A DNA stretch of 64,000 bases from Pseudomonas viridiflava (GTDB lineage: Bacteria > Pseudomonadota > Gammaproteobacteria > Pseudomonadales > Pseudomonadaceae). The position numbers and the translations under genes were made by a program. This document shows, one piece after another, positions 42,100-51,729 of the stretch; the first letter of the stretch is position 1; the number at the start of each line of letters is the position of its first letter. The stretch is taken from assembly GCF_900590755.1 (NCBI RefSeq), contig NZ_UUOC01000050.1, positions 1 to 64,000 of the forward strand, given 5' to 3'. Under the pieces are notes generated by a model. It saw nothing but the letters and a program-made list of their open reading frames with translations, made no database searches and had not been told where the DNA came from.

Positions 42100-43182
42100 T
42101 CAGATCAAAGCTCTGCCATGACGTACAAACGTGGGGCGAACTACGCGAACCGGATACCATTTGCCGCGGATTTCTACCTCGGCCCGGTCAGCGGTTGCGA
42201 TAGGCACCCGCGCCAAGGCAATCGATTTGCTTAGCGTAGGAGAGAAACTACCACTGGTGATCTCTCCTTCGCCAATTTCTGCGATGCGTACAACCTGATG
42301 AGCGCGTAAAACACCGCGTTCTTCCAGTACCAGACCCACCAGTTTGGAGGTTACGCCGCGGGCTCGCTCGGCTTCCAGCGCAGCGCGGCCGATGAATTGG
42401 CGTTCTGCCGGCTCCCAGGCGATGGTCCAGGCCATGTTGGCAACCAGCGGCGAAACGTTCTCGTCGATGTCCTGGCCGTACAGGTTCATGCCTGCTTCCA
42501 GACGCAAGGTATCCCGCGCGCCCAGACCGATGGGGGAAATACCCGCGCCCACCAGATCATTGAAAAAACCGGGCGCCTGATCAGACGGGAGAATGATCTC
42601 CAGACCGTCTTCACCGGTATAGCCGGTGCGGGCGATGAACCAGTCACCTTCCTGACGACCTTCGAATGGCTTGAGCTGGCGGATCAGCTCGGCGCGTGAC
42701 GCTGAAACCAGCTCGGCGATTTTTGCCCGGGCATGCGGCCCTTGGATCGCCAGCATCGACAAGTCGGTGCGCCGGGTGAGTTGCACGTCGAAGTCGTTCA
42801 GATGGACGAACATCCAGGCCAGGTCTTTGTCACCCGTGGCCGCATTGACCACCAGGCGATAACCGTCGGGGGTCAGATAAACAATCATGTCGTCGATGAT
42901 CCCGCCGTCGGAATCGAGCATGGCGCTGTACAGCGCGTTACCCACATTCTTGAGCCGGTCGACATCGTTGGCGAGCAGACGCTGGAGCCAGATTTTTGCC
43001 TGCGTTCCAGCGACATCAATCACATGCATGTGAGAGACATCGAACACACCGCAGTCGCGGCGCACCTGATGGTGTTCCTCGACCTGCGATCCGTAATGCA
43101 GCGGCATATCCCAACCACCAAAATCGACCATCTTCGCGCCCAGCGCGAGGTGCAGGTCAAAGAGCGGCGTACGCTGTCCCAT
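42100..43182 (-). CDS. gcvT: Glycine cleavage system T protein (aminomethyltransferase)
   Basis: 360 residues. N-terminal VDFGGWDMPLHYGSQVEEHH, the folate-site SMLAIQGPHA segment and GLGARDTLRLEAGMNLYGQD (about 220-239) are typical. Transfers a methylene group from the H protein to tetrahydrofolate. The start at 43182 follows a GAAGGAGAAACCC ribosome site. I found no glycine riboswitch in the upstream 150 bases. Confidence 0.95.
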   Translation of the reverse strand: MGQRTPLFDLHLALGAKMVDFGGWDMPLHYGSQVEEHHQVRRDCGVFDVSHMHVIDVAGTQAKIWLQRLLANDVDRLKNVGNALYSAMLDSDGGIIDDMIVYLTPDGYRLVVNAATGDKDLAWMFVHLNDFDVQLTRRTDLSMLAIQGPHARAKIAELVSASRAELIRQLKPFEGRQEGDWFIARTGYTGEDGLEIILPSDQAPGFFNDLVGAGISPIGLGARDTLRLEAGMNLYGQDIDENVSPLVANMAWTIAWEPAERQFIGRAALEAERARGVTSKLVGLVLEERGVLRAHQVVRIAEIGEGEITSGSFSPTLSKSIALARVPIATADRAEVEIRGKWYPVRVVRPTFVRHGRALI

Positions 43183-43336
43183 GGGTTTCTCCTTCCGGGC
43201 GTGGCGAAGGTGTGGACAGGCAAAACGCTGGCATGCCCCCGTGAATTGGGGTTTGGAGCAGATCGCAACATGTCGAACAGTCTGACAGACCACACCGATT
43301 GCGGCGCATTGTAGCCGCACGGCGGTAGACCCGCAT

Positions 43337-44953
43337 CTAACTAAGTTGACGGGCCGAACGTCTGATCAAACCGATGACTGGCAATAAGCCAACGAGAACC
43401 AATGTCAACGCGGGCAAAGCAGCCCGGGCCCACTCGCCTTCGCTGGTCATTTCGAAGATGCGCACTGCCAGCGTGTCCCAGCCGAAGGGGCGCATGAGCA
43501 GGGTGGCGGGCATTTCTTTGAGCACATCGACGAAGACCAGGAGGGCTGCGCTCAATGCGCCGGGCACCAGCACCGGCAGATACACCTTGAAAAACAATCG
43601 CGGCCCACTGACACCCAGGCTTCGTGCGGCTTCAGGAAGGGAAGGACGAATGCGCGACAGGCTGTTCTCCAGCGGTCCGTAGGCCACGGCAATGAAGCGC
43701 ACCAGATAAGCGAGCAACAGCGCCGAAAGGCTGCCCAGCAACAGCGGTTTGCCTGCGCCGCCCATCCAGCTGGACAACGGGATCACCAGCTCGCGGTCCA
43801 GATAACTGAACGCCAGCATGATCGAGACCGCCAGCACCGAACCGGGCAGGGCATAACCCAGATTGGCCAGCCCGACGCCGGCGTTTATTGCCGGTGTAGG
43901 AGCCAGACGCCGGGCGAAGGCCAGGATCAGCGCCACACTGACGGTAATCAGCGCGGCCATGCTGCCCAGATACAGCGTGTGCAGGATCAACCCGGTGTAG
44001 CGCTCATCCAGATCAAAGCGTCCGCGCTGCCAGACCCAGATGATAAGTTGCAGCATCGGCACGGCAAACGCACAGATGAACACCAGCCCACACCAGCAGC
44101 TGGCCGCCAGGGCCTTGAAGCCGCGCAGATGGTAGAGCGCCTTGACCCGTGGCCGCTCGTTGGTCGCCCGGCTTGCGCCTCTGGCCCGACGCTCGCCATA
44201 CAAAACCACCATCACCGCCAGTAACAACAGGCTAGCCAGCTGCGCCGCGCTGGAGAGGCTGAAGAAGCCGTACCAGGTTTTGTAAATGGCGGTGGTGAAG
44301 GTGTCGAAGTTGAATACGGCGACGGCACCGAAATCCGCCAGCGTCTCCATCAACGCCAGCGCCACACCCGCACCAATCGCTGGGCGAGCCATGGGCAGTG
44401 CGACTCGCCAGAACGCTTGCCACGGCGTTTGGCCGAGGATGCGCGCTGCTTCCATCAAGCCTTTGCCCTGAGCGATAAACGCCGTGCGCGCCAGCAGATA
44501 GACGTAGGGATAAAACACCAGCACCAGCACGATGATCACGCCGCCGGTTGAGCGCACGCGCGGCAGGCGCAAGCCGGTGCCGAACCATTCCCGTAGCAAC
44601 GTTTGCACGGGGCCGGCGAAATCCAGCAGCCCGACGAAGACAAAAGCCAGCACGTAGGCGGGAATGGCAAAGGGCAGCATCAAGGCCCAGTCCAGCCAGC
44701 GTCGGCCGGGGAATTCACACAGGCTGGTCAGCCACGCGAGACTCACGCCGAGCAGGGTGACACCTACCCCAACACCCAGGATTAACGTCAGCGTATTGCC
44801 GAGCAGGCGGGTCATCTGGGTTTCCCACAGATGCGCCCAGATCTGCGCGTCGATGGTTTGCCAGGACAACAGCAAAACGCTCAACGGCAGCAGCACCAAT
44901 GCAGCAATGGTGAAGACCAGCGGATACCAGCGGCGTTGGGCGGGATGGGCCAA
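43337..44953 (-). CDS. Fe(III) ABC transporter permease (FbpB-like)
   Basis: 538 residues with about 12 membrane segments, as two fused permease halves. Each half has an ATPase-docking loop: EAARILGQTPWQAFWRVALP (about 165-184) and EAARSLGVSGPRLFFKVYLP (about 435-454). Partners with the binding protein gene upstream, from which a REP element separates it. No ATPase gene accompanies the pair, so the third subunit must be encoded elsewhere. Confidence 0.9.
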   Translation of the reverse strand: MAHPAQRRWYPLVFTIAALVLLPLSVLLLSWQTIDAQIWAHLWETQMTRLLGNTLTLILGVGVGVTLLGVSLAWLTSLCEFPGRRWLDWALMLPFAIPAYVLAFVFVGLLDFAGPVQTLLREWFGTGLRLPRVRSTGGVIIVLVLVFYPYVYLLARTAFIAQGKGLMEAARILGQTPWQAFWRVALPMARPAIGAGVALALMETLADFGAVAVFNFDTFTTAIYKTWYGFFSLSSAAQLASLLLLAVMVVLYGERRARGASRATNERPRVKALYHLRGFKALAASCWCGLVFICAFAVPMLQLIIWVWQRGRFDLDERYTGLILHTLYLGSMAALITVSVALILAFARRLAPTPAINAGVGLANLGYALPGSVLAVSIMLAFSYLDRELVIPLSSWMGGAGKPLLLGSLSALLLAYLVRFIAVAYGPLENSLSRIRPSLPEAARSLGVSGPRLFFKVYLPVLVPGALSAALLVFVDVLKEMPATLLMRPFGWDTLAVRIFEMTSEGEWARAALPALTLVLVGLLPVIGLIRRSARQLS

Positions 44954-44977
44954 GGACTATGTCTCAGTGAGAGTTTT

Positions 44978-45066
44978 GTTGGAGCGAGGCTTGCCCGCGA
45001 AACAGTCACCCGAGTATCCCAGGCACACCGCGTTATCGTTCTTCGCGGGCAAGCCTCGCTCCAACA
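44978..45066. repeat. REP-type pair, TTGGAGCGAGGCTTGCCCGCGAA type
   Basis: GTTGGAGCGAGGCTTGCCCGCGAA and its reverse complement enclose about 40 bp. It lies inside the transporter operon, between the binding-protein and permease genes, where it may reduce permease expression or protect the upstream mRNA. Confidence 0.9.
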
Positions 45067-45080
45067 GGGTCAGGTGGACA

Positions 45081-46082
45081 TCAATTCCAACCCACCCGAT
45101 CCATCATGCGGATGGCTTCGGCCTGGCGTTTGCCAGCGACTTCGACCGGGATGGTATCAGCCTTGAACGCACCCCAGCTCGCCACTTCCTCGGAAGGAGC
45201 GACTTTAGGGTTGGCGGGAAATTCCTGGTTGGTGCCGGAGAAGATGGCCTGGGCTTCGGGGCCGGTCATCCATTCGACCATCGCTTTAGCAGCTTCCGGA
45301 TGAGGAGCGTGTTTGGTCAAGCCGATGCCGGACAGGTTCACATGCACACCGCGATCCGACTGGTTTGGCCAGAACAGCTTCACTGCCAACTCCGGCTTTT
45401 CTTTGTGCAGACGACCGTAGTAGTAAGTGTTGACGATGCCGACATCGCATTGCCCGGCGTTGATCGCTTCCAGTACGGCGATGTCATCGGAGAACACATC
45501 AGTGGACAGGTTGTTGACCCAGCCCTTGAGGATCTTTTCCGAGGCATCGGCACCATGGGTTTCGATCAACGTGGCCGTCAGCGACTGGTTATAGACTTTC
45601 TTGGCAGTGCGCAGGCAAAGGCGACCTTCCCAGTCCTTGCCGGCAAGGGCTTCGTAAGTCGAAAGGTCTGCCGGCTTCACCCGATCAGTGGAATAGGCGA
45701 TTGTCCGCGCGCGCAGGCTCAAGCCCGTCCAGCTGTGGGTTGAGGAGCGGTATTGCGCAGGAATGTTGGCGTCGATCACCGGGGAAGTGAAGGGTTGCAA
45801 AATGCCCATCTGCTCTGCCTGCCAGAGGTTGCCCGCATCTACGGTGAGCAGCAGGTCGGCTGTCGCGTTCTCGCCTTCGGCCTTGATGCGCTGCATCAGC
45901 GGCGCTTCCTTGTCGGTGATGAACTTGACCTTTACACCGGTCTTGGCGGTATACGCGTCGAAAACCGGCTTGATCAGTTCGTCAATCCGGGAGGAATAAA
46001 CCACGACCTCGTCGGCAGCCAGGGCGGTGGTGCTGAGCACTGTCAGTGTCAAAGCAGCCAGAAGACGCTTGCTTGCCTGCAT
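45081..46082 (-). CDS. Fe(III)-binding periplasmic protein (FbpA-like)
   Basis: 333 residues. The signal peptide ends at ALA-ADEVVVYSSR (about 22). Type 2 periplasmic-binding fold with the FbpA landmarks TADLLLTVDAGNLWQAEQMG and GIVNTYYYGR, where the adjacent Tyr residues (about 215-217) are expected iron ligands. Delivers ferric iron to the permease at 43337-44953. ATG 46082 has GGGAG upstream. Confidence 0.92.
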   Translation of the reverse strand: MQASKRLLAALTLTVLSTTALAADEVVVYSSRIDELIKPVFDAYTAKTGVKVKFITDKEAPLMQRIKAEGENATADLLLTVDAGNLWQAEQMGILQPFTSPVIDANIPAQYRSSTHSWTGLSLRARTIAYSTDRVKPADLSTYEALAGKDWEGRLCLRTAKKVYNQSLTATLIETHGADASEKILKGWVNNLSTDVFSDDIAVLEAINAGQCDVGIVNTYYYGRLHKEKPELAVKLFWPNQSDRGVHVNLSGIGLTKHAPHPEAAKAMVEWMTGPEAQAIFSGTNQEFPANPKVAPSEEVASWGAFKADTIPVEVAGKRQAEAIRMMDRVGWN

Positions 46083-46198
46083 GGGAGTGTCTCGCTTCGC
46101 AAAATGAGGCGAAATGGTAGTGAATCCCATTTGCCAAGTCTGGCTGGACGAGTAACAGAATGTTGCAGCAGTTCATGGAGGTTAGTGGGGGTTCGACC

Positions 46199-46290
46199 AG
46201 TGGGACCGGCTTTAGCCGGGAAGGCGGTCTGTCAACCGATGCGGATGTAGTGGACACATCGGCCTCTTCCCGGCTAAAGCCGGTCCCACT
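46199..46290. repeat. REP pair, GTGGGACCGGCTTTAGCCGG type
   Basis: AGTGGGACCGGCTTTAGCCG and its exact complement enclose about 46 bp. It is between the binding-protein promoter region and the 3' end of the visC-type gene. Confidence 0.9.
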
Positions 46291-46309
46291 AAAAAGCGTT
46301 GCGGCCCTT

Positions 46310-47530
46310 CTACAACCGCGCCAACTCCGGCAAATCCCCGCTCAGCCCCAACGCCTGGCGCACGAACGTCGCTTTGGCTTCCGGTATCTGGTTAACCAGC
46401 TTCAGCCCGGTGTTTCGCAACCAGCGCAAGGGCAACTGATCAGCCTGGAACAAGCGCTCGAAACCTTCCATGGCTGCCATCAAGGCCAGGTTGTGCGGCA
46501 TGCGTCGGCGTTCGAAGCGGCTCAGCACGCGAATATCAGCCAGTCGCTCGCCACGCTCGGCAGCATGTAGCAACACTTCAGCCAGCACCGCCGCGTCGAG
46601 GAAACCCAGATTCACCCCTTGCCCGGCCAGCGGGTGGATGGTGTGTGCGGCGTCGCCGATCAGGGCCAGGCCTTCAGCGACATAGCGCTTGGCGTGACGC
46701 TGGCGCAACGGCACGCACAAACGCGGGTCGGCGGCCATGACAGGACCCAGTCGCCCTTCAAAGGCCTGCTCAAGCTCGCGGCAGAAGGTTTCATCATCCA
46801 ATGCGGTGAGGCGCTCAGCTTCTTTGGGTGTCACCGACCAGACGATGGAGCACCAATGCTCGCCAGCTCGCTCCAGCGGCAGGAAGGCCAGCGGGCCGTT
46901 ATCGGTGAAGCGCTGCCAGGCGGTTTTGTGGTGGGGTTGCTCAGTGCGCACGCTGGTGACGATGGCGTGATGCAGGTAATCCCATTCACGGGTGGCCGTG
47001 CCGGTCAGCTTGCGCACAGCGGAGTTGGCGCCGTCTGCGGCCACCACCAGCGGCGCACGCAATTGTCGGCCATCGGCCAGGGTCAGCAGCCAGTCATCGC
47101 CGGAGCGACGCATCTGCTCCAGACGCGCATTGGCCAGCAAGCCGATATCGCAATCGTGGAGGCGATCCAGCAGGGCGTCCTGCACCACGCGGTTTTCGAC
47201 GATGTGGCCGAGCACGTCGGCATGCACGCTGGCGGCAGAAAAGTGGATCTGCCCGGTGCCGCTGCCGTCCCAGACCTGCATTTCGCCATACGGGCTGGCG
47301 CGACGTTGTGCGATGCCGTCCCACACATCCAGACGTTGCAGGATGCGCTGGCTGGCGGCGGACAAGGCGCTGACCCGAGGCTCAAACGGCGCCTGGCTAT
47401 CAAACGGCTTGACGCTCAACGGGCCGCCGTCGACCACGATGATATTCAGGCCACTGCCTTGCAGCGCCAGTGCGAGGGCACTGCCGACCATTCCGGCTCC
47501 GACAATCAGCAGATCTGCGCGGGTTTCCAT
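46310..47530 (-). CDS. UbiH/UbiF/VisC-family FAD monooxygenase
   Basis: 406 residues. FAD-binding GAGMVGSALALALQ near the N-terminus, the AADGANSAVRK segment (about 164-174), and LIGDAAHTIHPLAGQGVNLGFLDA (about 287-310). Corresponds in position to P. aeruginosa PA5221 (VisC/UbiI-like). A hydroxylase of the ubiquinone ring is likely; the carbon position is not certain. It follows ubiH by 52 bases on the same strand. Confidence 0.88.
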   Translation of the reverse strand: METRADLLIVGAGMVGSALALALQGSGLNIIVVDGGPLSVKPFDSQAPFEPRVSALSAASQRILQRLDVWDGIAQRRASPYGEMQVWDGSGTGQIHFSAASVHADVLGHIVENRVVQDALLDRLHDCDIGLLANARLEQMRRSGDDWLLTLADGRQLRAPLVVAADGANSAVRKLTGTATREWDYLHHAIVTSVRTEQPHHKTAWQRFTDNGPLAFLPLERAGEHWCSIVWSVTPKEAERLTALDDETFCRELEQAFEGRLGPVMAADPRLCVPLRQRHAKRYVAEGLALIGDAAHTIHPLAGQGVNLGFLDAAVLAEVLLHAAERGERLADIRVLSRFERRRMPHNLALMAAMEGFERLFQADQLPLRWLRNTGLKLVNQIPEAKATFVRQALGLSGDLPELARL

Positions 47531-47582
47531 GCTTTAAATCGTTCTCGCTGAGGGCGTGAGCCAGTGGATGTGAAGCGGTGCG

Positions 47583-48770
47583 TTAGACATTGGGCCGAGT
47601 TCCCAAGCCCATGGCCTGCCGGGCAAACCAGCGTTTGGCCGGTGGCAGCAGGTCGAGACCCAGTAAACCGATGTTGCGGCCCGCAGCAACCAGCGGCTGG
47701 TTACTGCCGAACAGCCGCGTGACCTGATCGGAAAAACCCACGGTCAGTTGCTGATCCAGACGTTGCTGTTCGCGATAGCGCTGCAAGGTCGACAGATCTC
47801 CGGGCAGCTTGTCGCTGGTTAACAGGGTATGGGCCAGCGCGTCGGCATCACGCAAGGACAGGTTGAAACCCTGACCGGCAATCGGGTGCAAGCTGTGGGC
47901 CGCGTTTCCCAGTACGACCAGATGCGAGCGCACTTGTTCTTCAGCTTCGATCAGGTTGAGCGGGTAGACATGCCGCGCGCCGACTTGCTGCAAAGTACCG
48001 AGGCGATAGCCGAACACATTCTGCAATTCACTGAGGAAGCTGCGGTCGTCCAGCGCGGCCAGACGCTGTGTGTCGGCGCCGGTGCGAGTCCAGACCAGCG
48101 CGCAGCGATTTTCCGGCAGCGGCAGCAGGGCCATCGGGCCTTCGTCGGTGAAACGCTCGAACGCCTGCCCGCAATGGGCCTCGCTCGGGGTGATGTTGGC
48201 AATCAACGCGCTCTGGTTGTAAGGCCGTTGGCGAACGCCAATCCCCAACTGCTCACGCAAGCTGGAGCGGCCGCCATCGGCCAGCACGGCCAGATCGCAT
48301 TCCAGCTCGGTTTCGTCGTCCAGCAACAGGCGGTAGCCATTGGGCAGCGCCTGCATCTTTTTGACTTCGGCCGGGACGCGCCAAGTGACCACGTCTTTGT
48401 CCAGACCTTGCCAGAGGCATTGGCCCAGCCAGGCGTTTTCCACCACATAACCCAGAGCAGGCACGCCTTCTTCCAGGGCCGACAAGCGCGCGGCACCGAA
48501 GCGCCCACGGTCAGACACCTGAATTTGCAGGATCGGCTCGGCGCGGCGGGCAATCGCTTGCCACAGGCCAAGCCGTTCGTAGATTTGTCGAGCGCCGAAC
48601 GACAGCGCCGAAGAGCGGGCGTCGTAACTCGGTTGATAAGTATCGCCGGGCGCGAAGGGTTCGATCAGTACGATCTTCCAGCCGCGCTCTTTGGCTCCGG
48701 CCTGCAACGCCAGCGCCAGGCTCGCGCCCACAAGACCGCCACCGACGATCGCCAGATTGAAACGGCTCAT
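47583..48770 (-). CDS. ubiH: 2-octaprenyl-6-methoxyphenol hydroxylase
   Basis: 395 residues. FAD fold with VGGGLVGASLALALQAG, LADGGRSSLREQLGI and VLGNAAHSLHPIAGQGFNLSLRDADALAH, the UbiH signature. Acts in aerobic ubiquinone synthesis. The ATG overlaps the pepP stop by four bases (ATGA), the same pepP-ubiH coupling seen across gamma-proteobacteria. Confidence 0.93.
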   Translation of the reverse strand: MSRFNLAIVGGGLVGASLALALQAGAKERGWKIVLIEPFAPGDTYQPSYDARSSALSFGARQIYERLGLWQAIARRAEPILQIQVSDRGRFGAARLSALEEGVPALGYVVENAWLGQCLWQGLDKDVVTWRVPAEVKKMQALPNGYRLLLDDETELECDLAVLADGGRSSLREQLGIGVRQRPYNQSALIANITPSEAHCGQAFERFTDEGPMALLPLPENRCALVWTRTGADTQRLAALDDRSFLSELQNVFGYRLGTLQQVGARHVYPLNLIEAEEQVRSHLVVLGNAAHSLHPIAGQGFNLSLRDADALAHTLLTSDKLPGDLSTLQRYREQQRLDQQLTVGFSDQVTRLFGSNQPLVAAGRNIGLLGLDLLPPAKRWFARQAMGLGTRPNV

Positions 48771-50110
48771 GCAGCGTATTCCGGTTGATTGCGGGCAGCG
48801 GCCATCAATGCTTCGATTTCAGCCACGGATTTGGGCACGCCACCGGAAAGAATTTCACAGCCTTGTTTGGTCACCACGACGTCATCCTCGATCCGGACAC
48901 CAATACCGCGCCACTTTTTGGCGACCTGCTGGTTGTCCGGGGAAATATAAATGCCCGGCTCGACCGTCAGCGCCATGCCGACCTCCAGCACCCGCCATTC
49001 GCCGCCGACCTTGTAGTCGCCGACATCATGCACATCCATGCCAAGCCAGTGCCCGGCGCGGTGCATGTAAAAAGTCTTGTAGGTCTCGTTGGCGATGAGT
49101 TCGTCCACATCGCCCTGCAACAAGCCCAGTTCGACCAAGCCCGTGGTGATGACCCGGACCGTCGCTTCATGGGCCTGATTCCAGTGCTTGTCCGGGCCGA
49201 TGGCCTCGAACGCCGCTTCCTGGGATTTGAGCACCAGTTCGTAAATTGCTTTCTGCTCAGGGGAAAACTTGCCGCTGACCGGAAAGGTGCGGGTGATGTC
49301 GCTGGCGTAGCAGTCGATCTCACAACCGGCGTCAATCAGCACCACATCGCCGTCTTTGAGCACGGCGTCATTCTGCTGGTAATGCAGGATGCAAGCATTG
49401 CGGCCCGAGGCGACGATGGAGCCATAAGCCGGCATCTTCGCGCCACCCTTGCGGAACTCGTAATCCAGCTCGGCTTCCAGGCTGAACTCGTGCAGGCCGG
49501 CACGACAGGCTTGCATGGCTCGAACATGGGCGCGGGCGGAAATCTGCGCCGCTTCGCGCATCACCTTCACTTCTGCTGCTGATTTATACAGACGCATGTC
49601 GTGAAGCAGATGATCCAGCGCAACGAATTCATTCGGCGGCTGTGCACCCAAGTGCGCCTTGGAGCGGATCACGTTGATCCAGTCCATCAAATGCCGGTCG
49701 AATTCCGGATTGCTGCCCATATTCGAGTAGACCCGGTCGCGGCCTTCGATCAGGCCCGGCAGGATTTCGTCGATATCGTTGATCGGGAAGGCATCGTCCG
49801 CGCCGAAGTCACGAATCGCGCCTTCCTGACCGGCCCGCAGGCCATCCCACAACTCACGCTCGGGGTTGCGCTCGCGGCAGAACAGCACGTACTCGCCATG
49901 CTCACGACCGGGCATCAACACCACGACCGCTTCAGGCTCGGGGAAGCCACTCAGGTACTGGAAGTCGCTGTCTTGACGATAGACGTGCTCGACATCGCGA
50001 TTACGAATCGCCACGGCAGCCGCAGGCAGGATGGCGATGCTGTTGGGTTCCATCTGCGCCATCAAGGCCTTGCGTCGCCGAGCGTATTCCGACTTCGGGA
50101 TCTGGATCAT
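48767..50110 (-). CDS. pepP: Xaa-Pro aminopeptidase P
   Basis: 447 residues. Pita-bread metallopeptidase: metal ligands are Asp of VLIDAGCEIDCYASDITRTF, His of RAGHWLGMDVHDVG, Glu of LTVEPGIYIS and Glu of VRIEDDVVVT. Removes N-terminal residues before proline. First of the pepP-ubiH-visC run. ATG 50110 fits the conserved MIQIPKSEYARRR start; the upstream frame is not conserved. Confidence 0.94.
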   Translation of the reverse strand: MIQIPKSEYARRRKALMAQMEPNSIAILPAAAVAIRNRDVEHVYRQDSDFQYLSGFPEPEAVVVLMPGREHGEYVLFCRERNPERELWDGLRAGQEGAIRDFGADDAFPINDIDEILPGLIEGRDRVYSNMGSNPEFDRHLMDWINVIRSKAHLGAQPPNEFVALDHLLHDMRLYKSAAEVKVMREAAQISARAHVRAMQACRAGLHEFSLEAELDYEFRKGGAKMPAYGSIVASGRNACILHYQQNDAVLKDGDVVLIDAGCEIDCYASDITRTFPVSGKFSPEQKAIYELVLKSQEAAFEAIGPDKHWNQAHEATVRVITTGLVELGLLQGDVDELIANETYKTFYMHRAGHWLGMDVHDVGDYKVGGEWRVLEVGMALTVEPGIYISPDNQQVAKKWRGIGVRIEDDVVVTKQGCEILSGGVPKSVAEIEALMAAARNQPEYAA

Positions 50111-50186
50111 AGGCAGGTGGATTTCCTTTTGAGCGCGTCGGTCATGTTCTGCGCAGACCACGACCGGCTTCGCCGTTGCTTAACTA

Positions 50187-50741
50187 TCAATGCAAGGAAG
50201 GTTTTGGCGCTGGCGCTGCAGGTTTGTTGCATTCGGTGAACAGCAACAGAGGCGCGACGCGCAGGTATTCCATGACTTCCATGTAATCGCTTTCGCCGTC
50301 TTCGGACTCTTCCAGAGCGTCCTGAACCTGAGCGATGGCCGCCAGATCCTGCAGCACTTCCATGGCTTCGCCGCTGATGGCGTTGTCGCCGGCGGTCAAG
50401 CCGAAGCCTGCGAGGAAGCCCTGGCACCATTGGCCCAGCGCGATGGCGCGCTCGCCCAGTGCCTCTTCGTCGCCGGGCAGGAGCAGTACAACGGTCATGT
50501 CGTCGCTGGTGAGCTCGCCTTTGACCATCTCTTGCAGGCCAATCAACGCCTGACGCACGTTGTCTTCAGGCGCGGAGCCGAGAATTTCAGTGGCATCGAT
50601 CAGCCAGCCATCGGCATCGAAGCCGGCACCCGCGCAACTGCGGCCCAGTAACAGGCCGTGCAGTTCGGCAGGGGAGACAGGATGACCGCTGCTGCTGAGC
50701 AGGGTGGCGAACGCTTTATACGGGGAATTCTGAATAGGCAT
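50187..50741 (-). CDS. YecA/UPF0149-family protein
   Basis: 184 residues. SPAELHGLLLGRSCAGAG near the N-terminus, DEEALGERAIALGQWCQGFLAGFG (about 89-112) and the acidic EESEDGESDYMEVMEYLRVAPLLLFTE region are typical of UPF0149. It ends in an Ala-Pro-rich tail. Function unknown. Upstream of pepP, 76 bases away, as in P. aeruginosa. Confidence 0.9.
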   Translation of the reverse strand: MPIQNSPYKAFATLLSSSGHPVSPAELHGLLLGRSCAGAGFDADGWLIDATEILGSAPEDNVRQALIGLQEMVKGELTSDDMTVVLLLPGDEEALGERAIALGQWCQGFLAGFGLTAGDNAISGEAMEVLQDLAAIAQVQDALEESEDGESDYMEVMEYLRVAPLLLFTECNKPAAPAPKPSLH

Positions 50742-50902
50742 GGGTAGCTAGTCGCCAATCGGCTCAGTGTCTAGAATGGAGGCCTTGTATCCTAGACTAT
50801 CCGCGTCGCAAGATCATCTACGCGGCCTTACGCAGCACTTTAGAGGCCGTGGCTTAACGCCAGCTCCTGTGCCACTCATCAGAAAGTATTCAGTGGGAAA
50901 CA

Positions 50903-51112
50903 ATGGAAGACACCGACCTGCAAGCGTTGATGGCCCGACTGGAATTACTGATCACTCGTGTCGAGCAACTAAAACGTCAAAACGGACTCCTATTAGCTCA
51001 GGAAAAGTCGTGGCGCGAGGAACGCGCTCATTTGATTGAAAAAAACGAAATCGCCCGGCAAAAGGTCGAGACAATGATTTCGCGCCTCAAGGCCCTGGAG
51101 CAAGACTCATGA
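50903..51112 (+). CDS. TIGR02449-family coiled-coil protein
   Basis: 69 residues, almost wholly an amphipathic helix with heptad Leu/Ile spacing (ALMARLELLITRVEQLKRQNGLLLAQEKSW). It looks like a ZapB-type short coiled coil and overlaps zapA by four bases (ATGA), which suggests a joint role in division. Divergent from the YecA-type gene. Confidence 0.9.
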   Translation: MEDTDLQALMARLELLITRVEQLKRQNGLLLAQEKSWREERAHLIEKNEIARQKVETMISRLKALEQDS

Positions 51113-51438
51113 GCAATGGCAACAGCGTCACCGTACAGATCCTCGACAAAGAATATTCCATCATCTGCCCCCAGGAAGAGCGCACCAATCTGGTCAGCGC
51201 CGCTCGTTATCTGGACGGCAAGATGCGTGAGATCCGCAGCAGCGGCAAAGTAATTGGTGCCGACCGCATCGCCGTCATGGCTGCGCTGAACATCACGCAC
51301 GATTTGCTGCATCGTCAGGATATACCTGACGTGCAGGCCAGCGGCTCGACGCGTGAACAGGTCCGGGATCTGCTGGATCGCGTCGATCTGGTGCTCGCCA
51401 CGGACGCTGATTCGACTCCGGATGCGCCTCGGGGCTGA
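51109..51438 (+). CDS. zapA: Cell division protein ZapA
   Basis: 109 residues. VTVQILDKEYSIICPQEERTNLVSAARYLDGKMREIR (about 8-44) and ADRIAVMAALNITHDLL (about 54-70) are the ZapA landmarks, with a short C-terminal helix. Bundles FtsZ filaments. Directly followed by the 6S RNA gene. Confidence 0.94.
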   Translation: MSNGNSVTVQILDKEYSIICPQEERTNLVSAARYLDGKMREIRSSGKVIGADRIAVMAALNITHDLLHRQDIPDVQASGSTREQVRDLLDRVDLVLATDADSTPDAPRG

Positions 51439-51468
51439 ATGTTGCGGCAAGTTTCGGTATACTTGCGC

Positions 51469-51646
51469 CGCTCCCTGGAGTGCTTGCCAGTCGGTCATGT
51501 CCCTGAGCCGATACGCACAACCACGGGGGTTGCACGTTGGGGTTGGTGTGCATGTCCGCTCGACGGAAAGCCTTAAAACCTCCTGCAATCTCCACCTTGA
51601 ACTTTCGGGTTCAAGGGCTACACCGACAGCGGTTCGTCGGGGAGTC
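51469..51646 (+). ncRNA. ssrS: 6S RNA
   Basis: The sequence between zapA and ygfA matches Pseudomonas 6S RNA. It has the conserved block CCAGTCGGTCATG...GAGCCGATA, GCATGTCCGCTCGACGGAAAG, and closing-stem strands CTCCCTGG and GGGGAG. Promoter -10 TATACT at 51458-51463. About 178 nt. 6S RNA binds sigma-70 RNA polymerase. Ends are estimated from the closing helix. Confidence 0.93.
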
Positions 51647-51729
51647 TCAATTCAGTACGTTGCCGGTTTCAGCCGTCAATAGTCATCACGAGTTCGCCGC
51701 CACGGCGCTCTCGATCTGGTTCAACCTTA

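Noticed and set aside
43183..43336. Glycine riboswitch upstream of gcvT
   Set aside because: I looked for the paired aptamer and its conserved GGAGAG core; it is not visible in this 150-bp leader.
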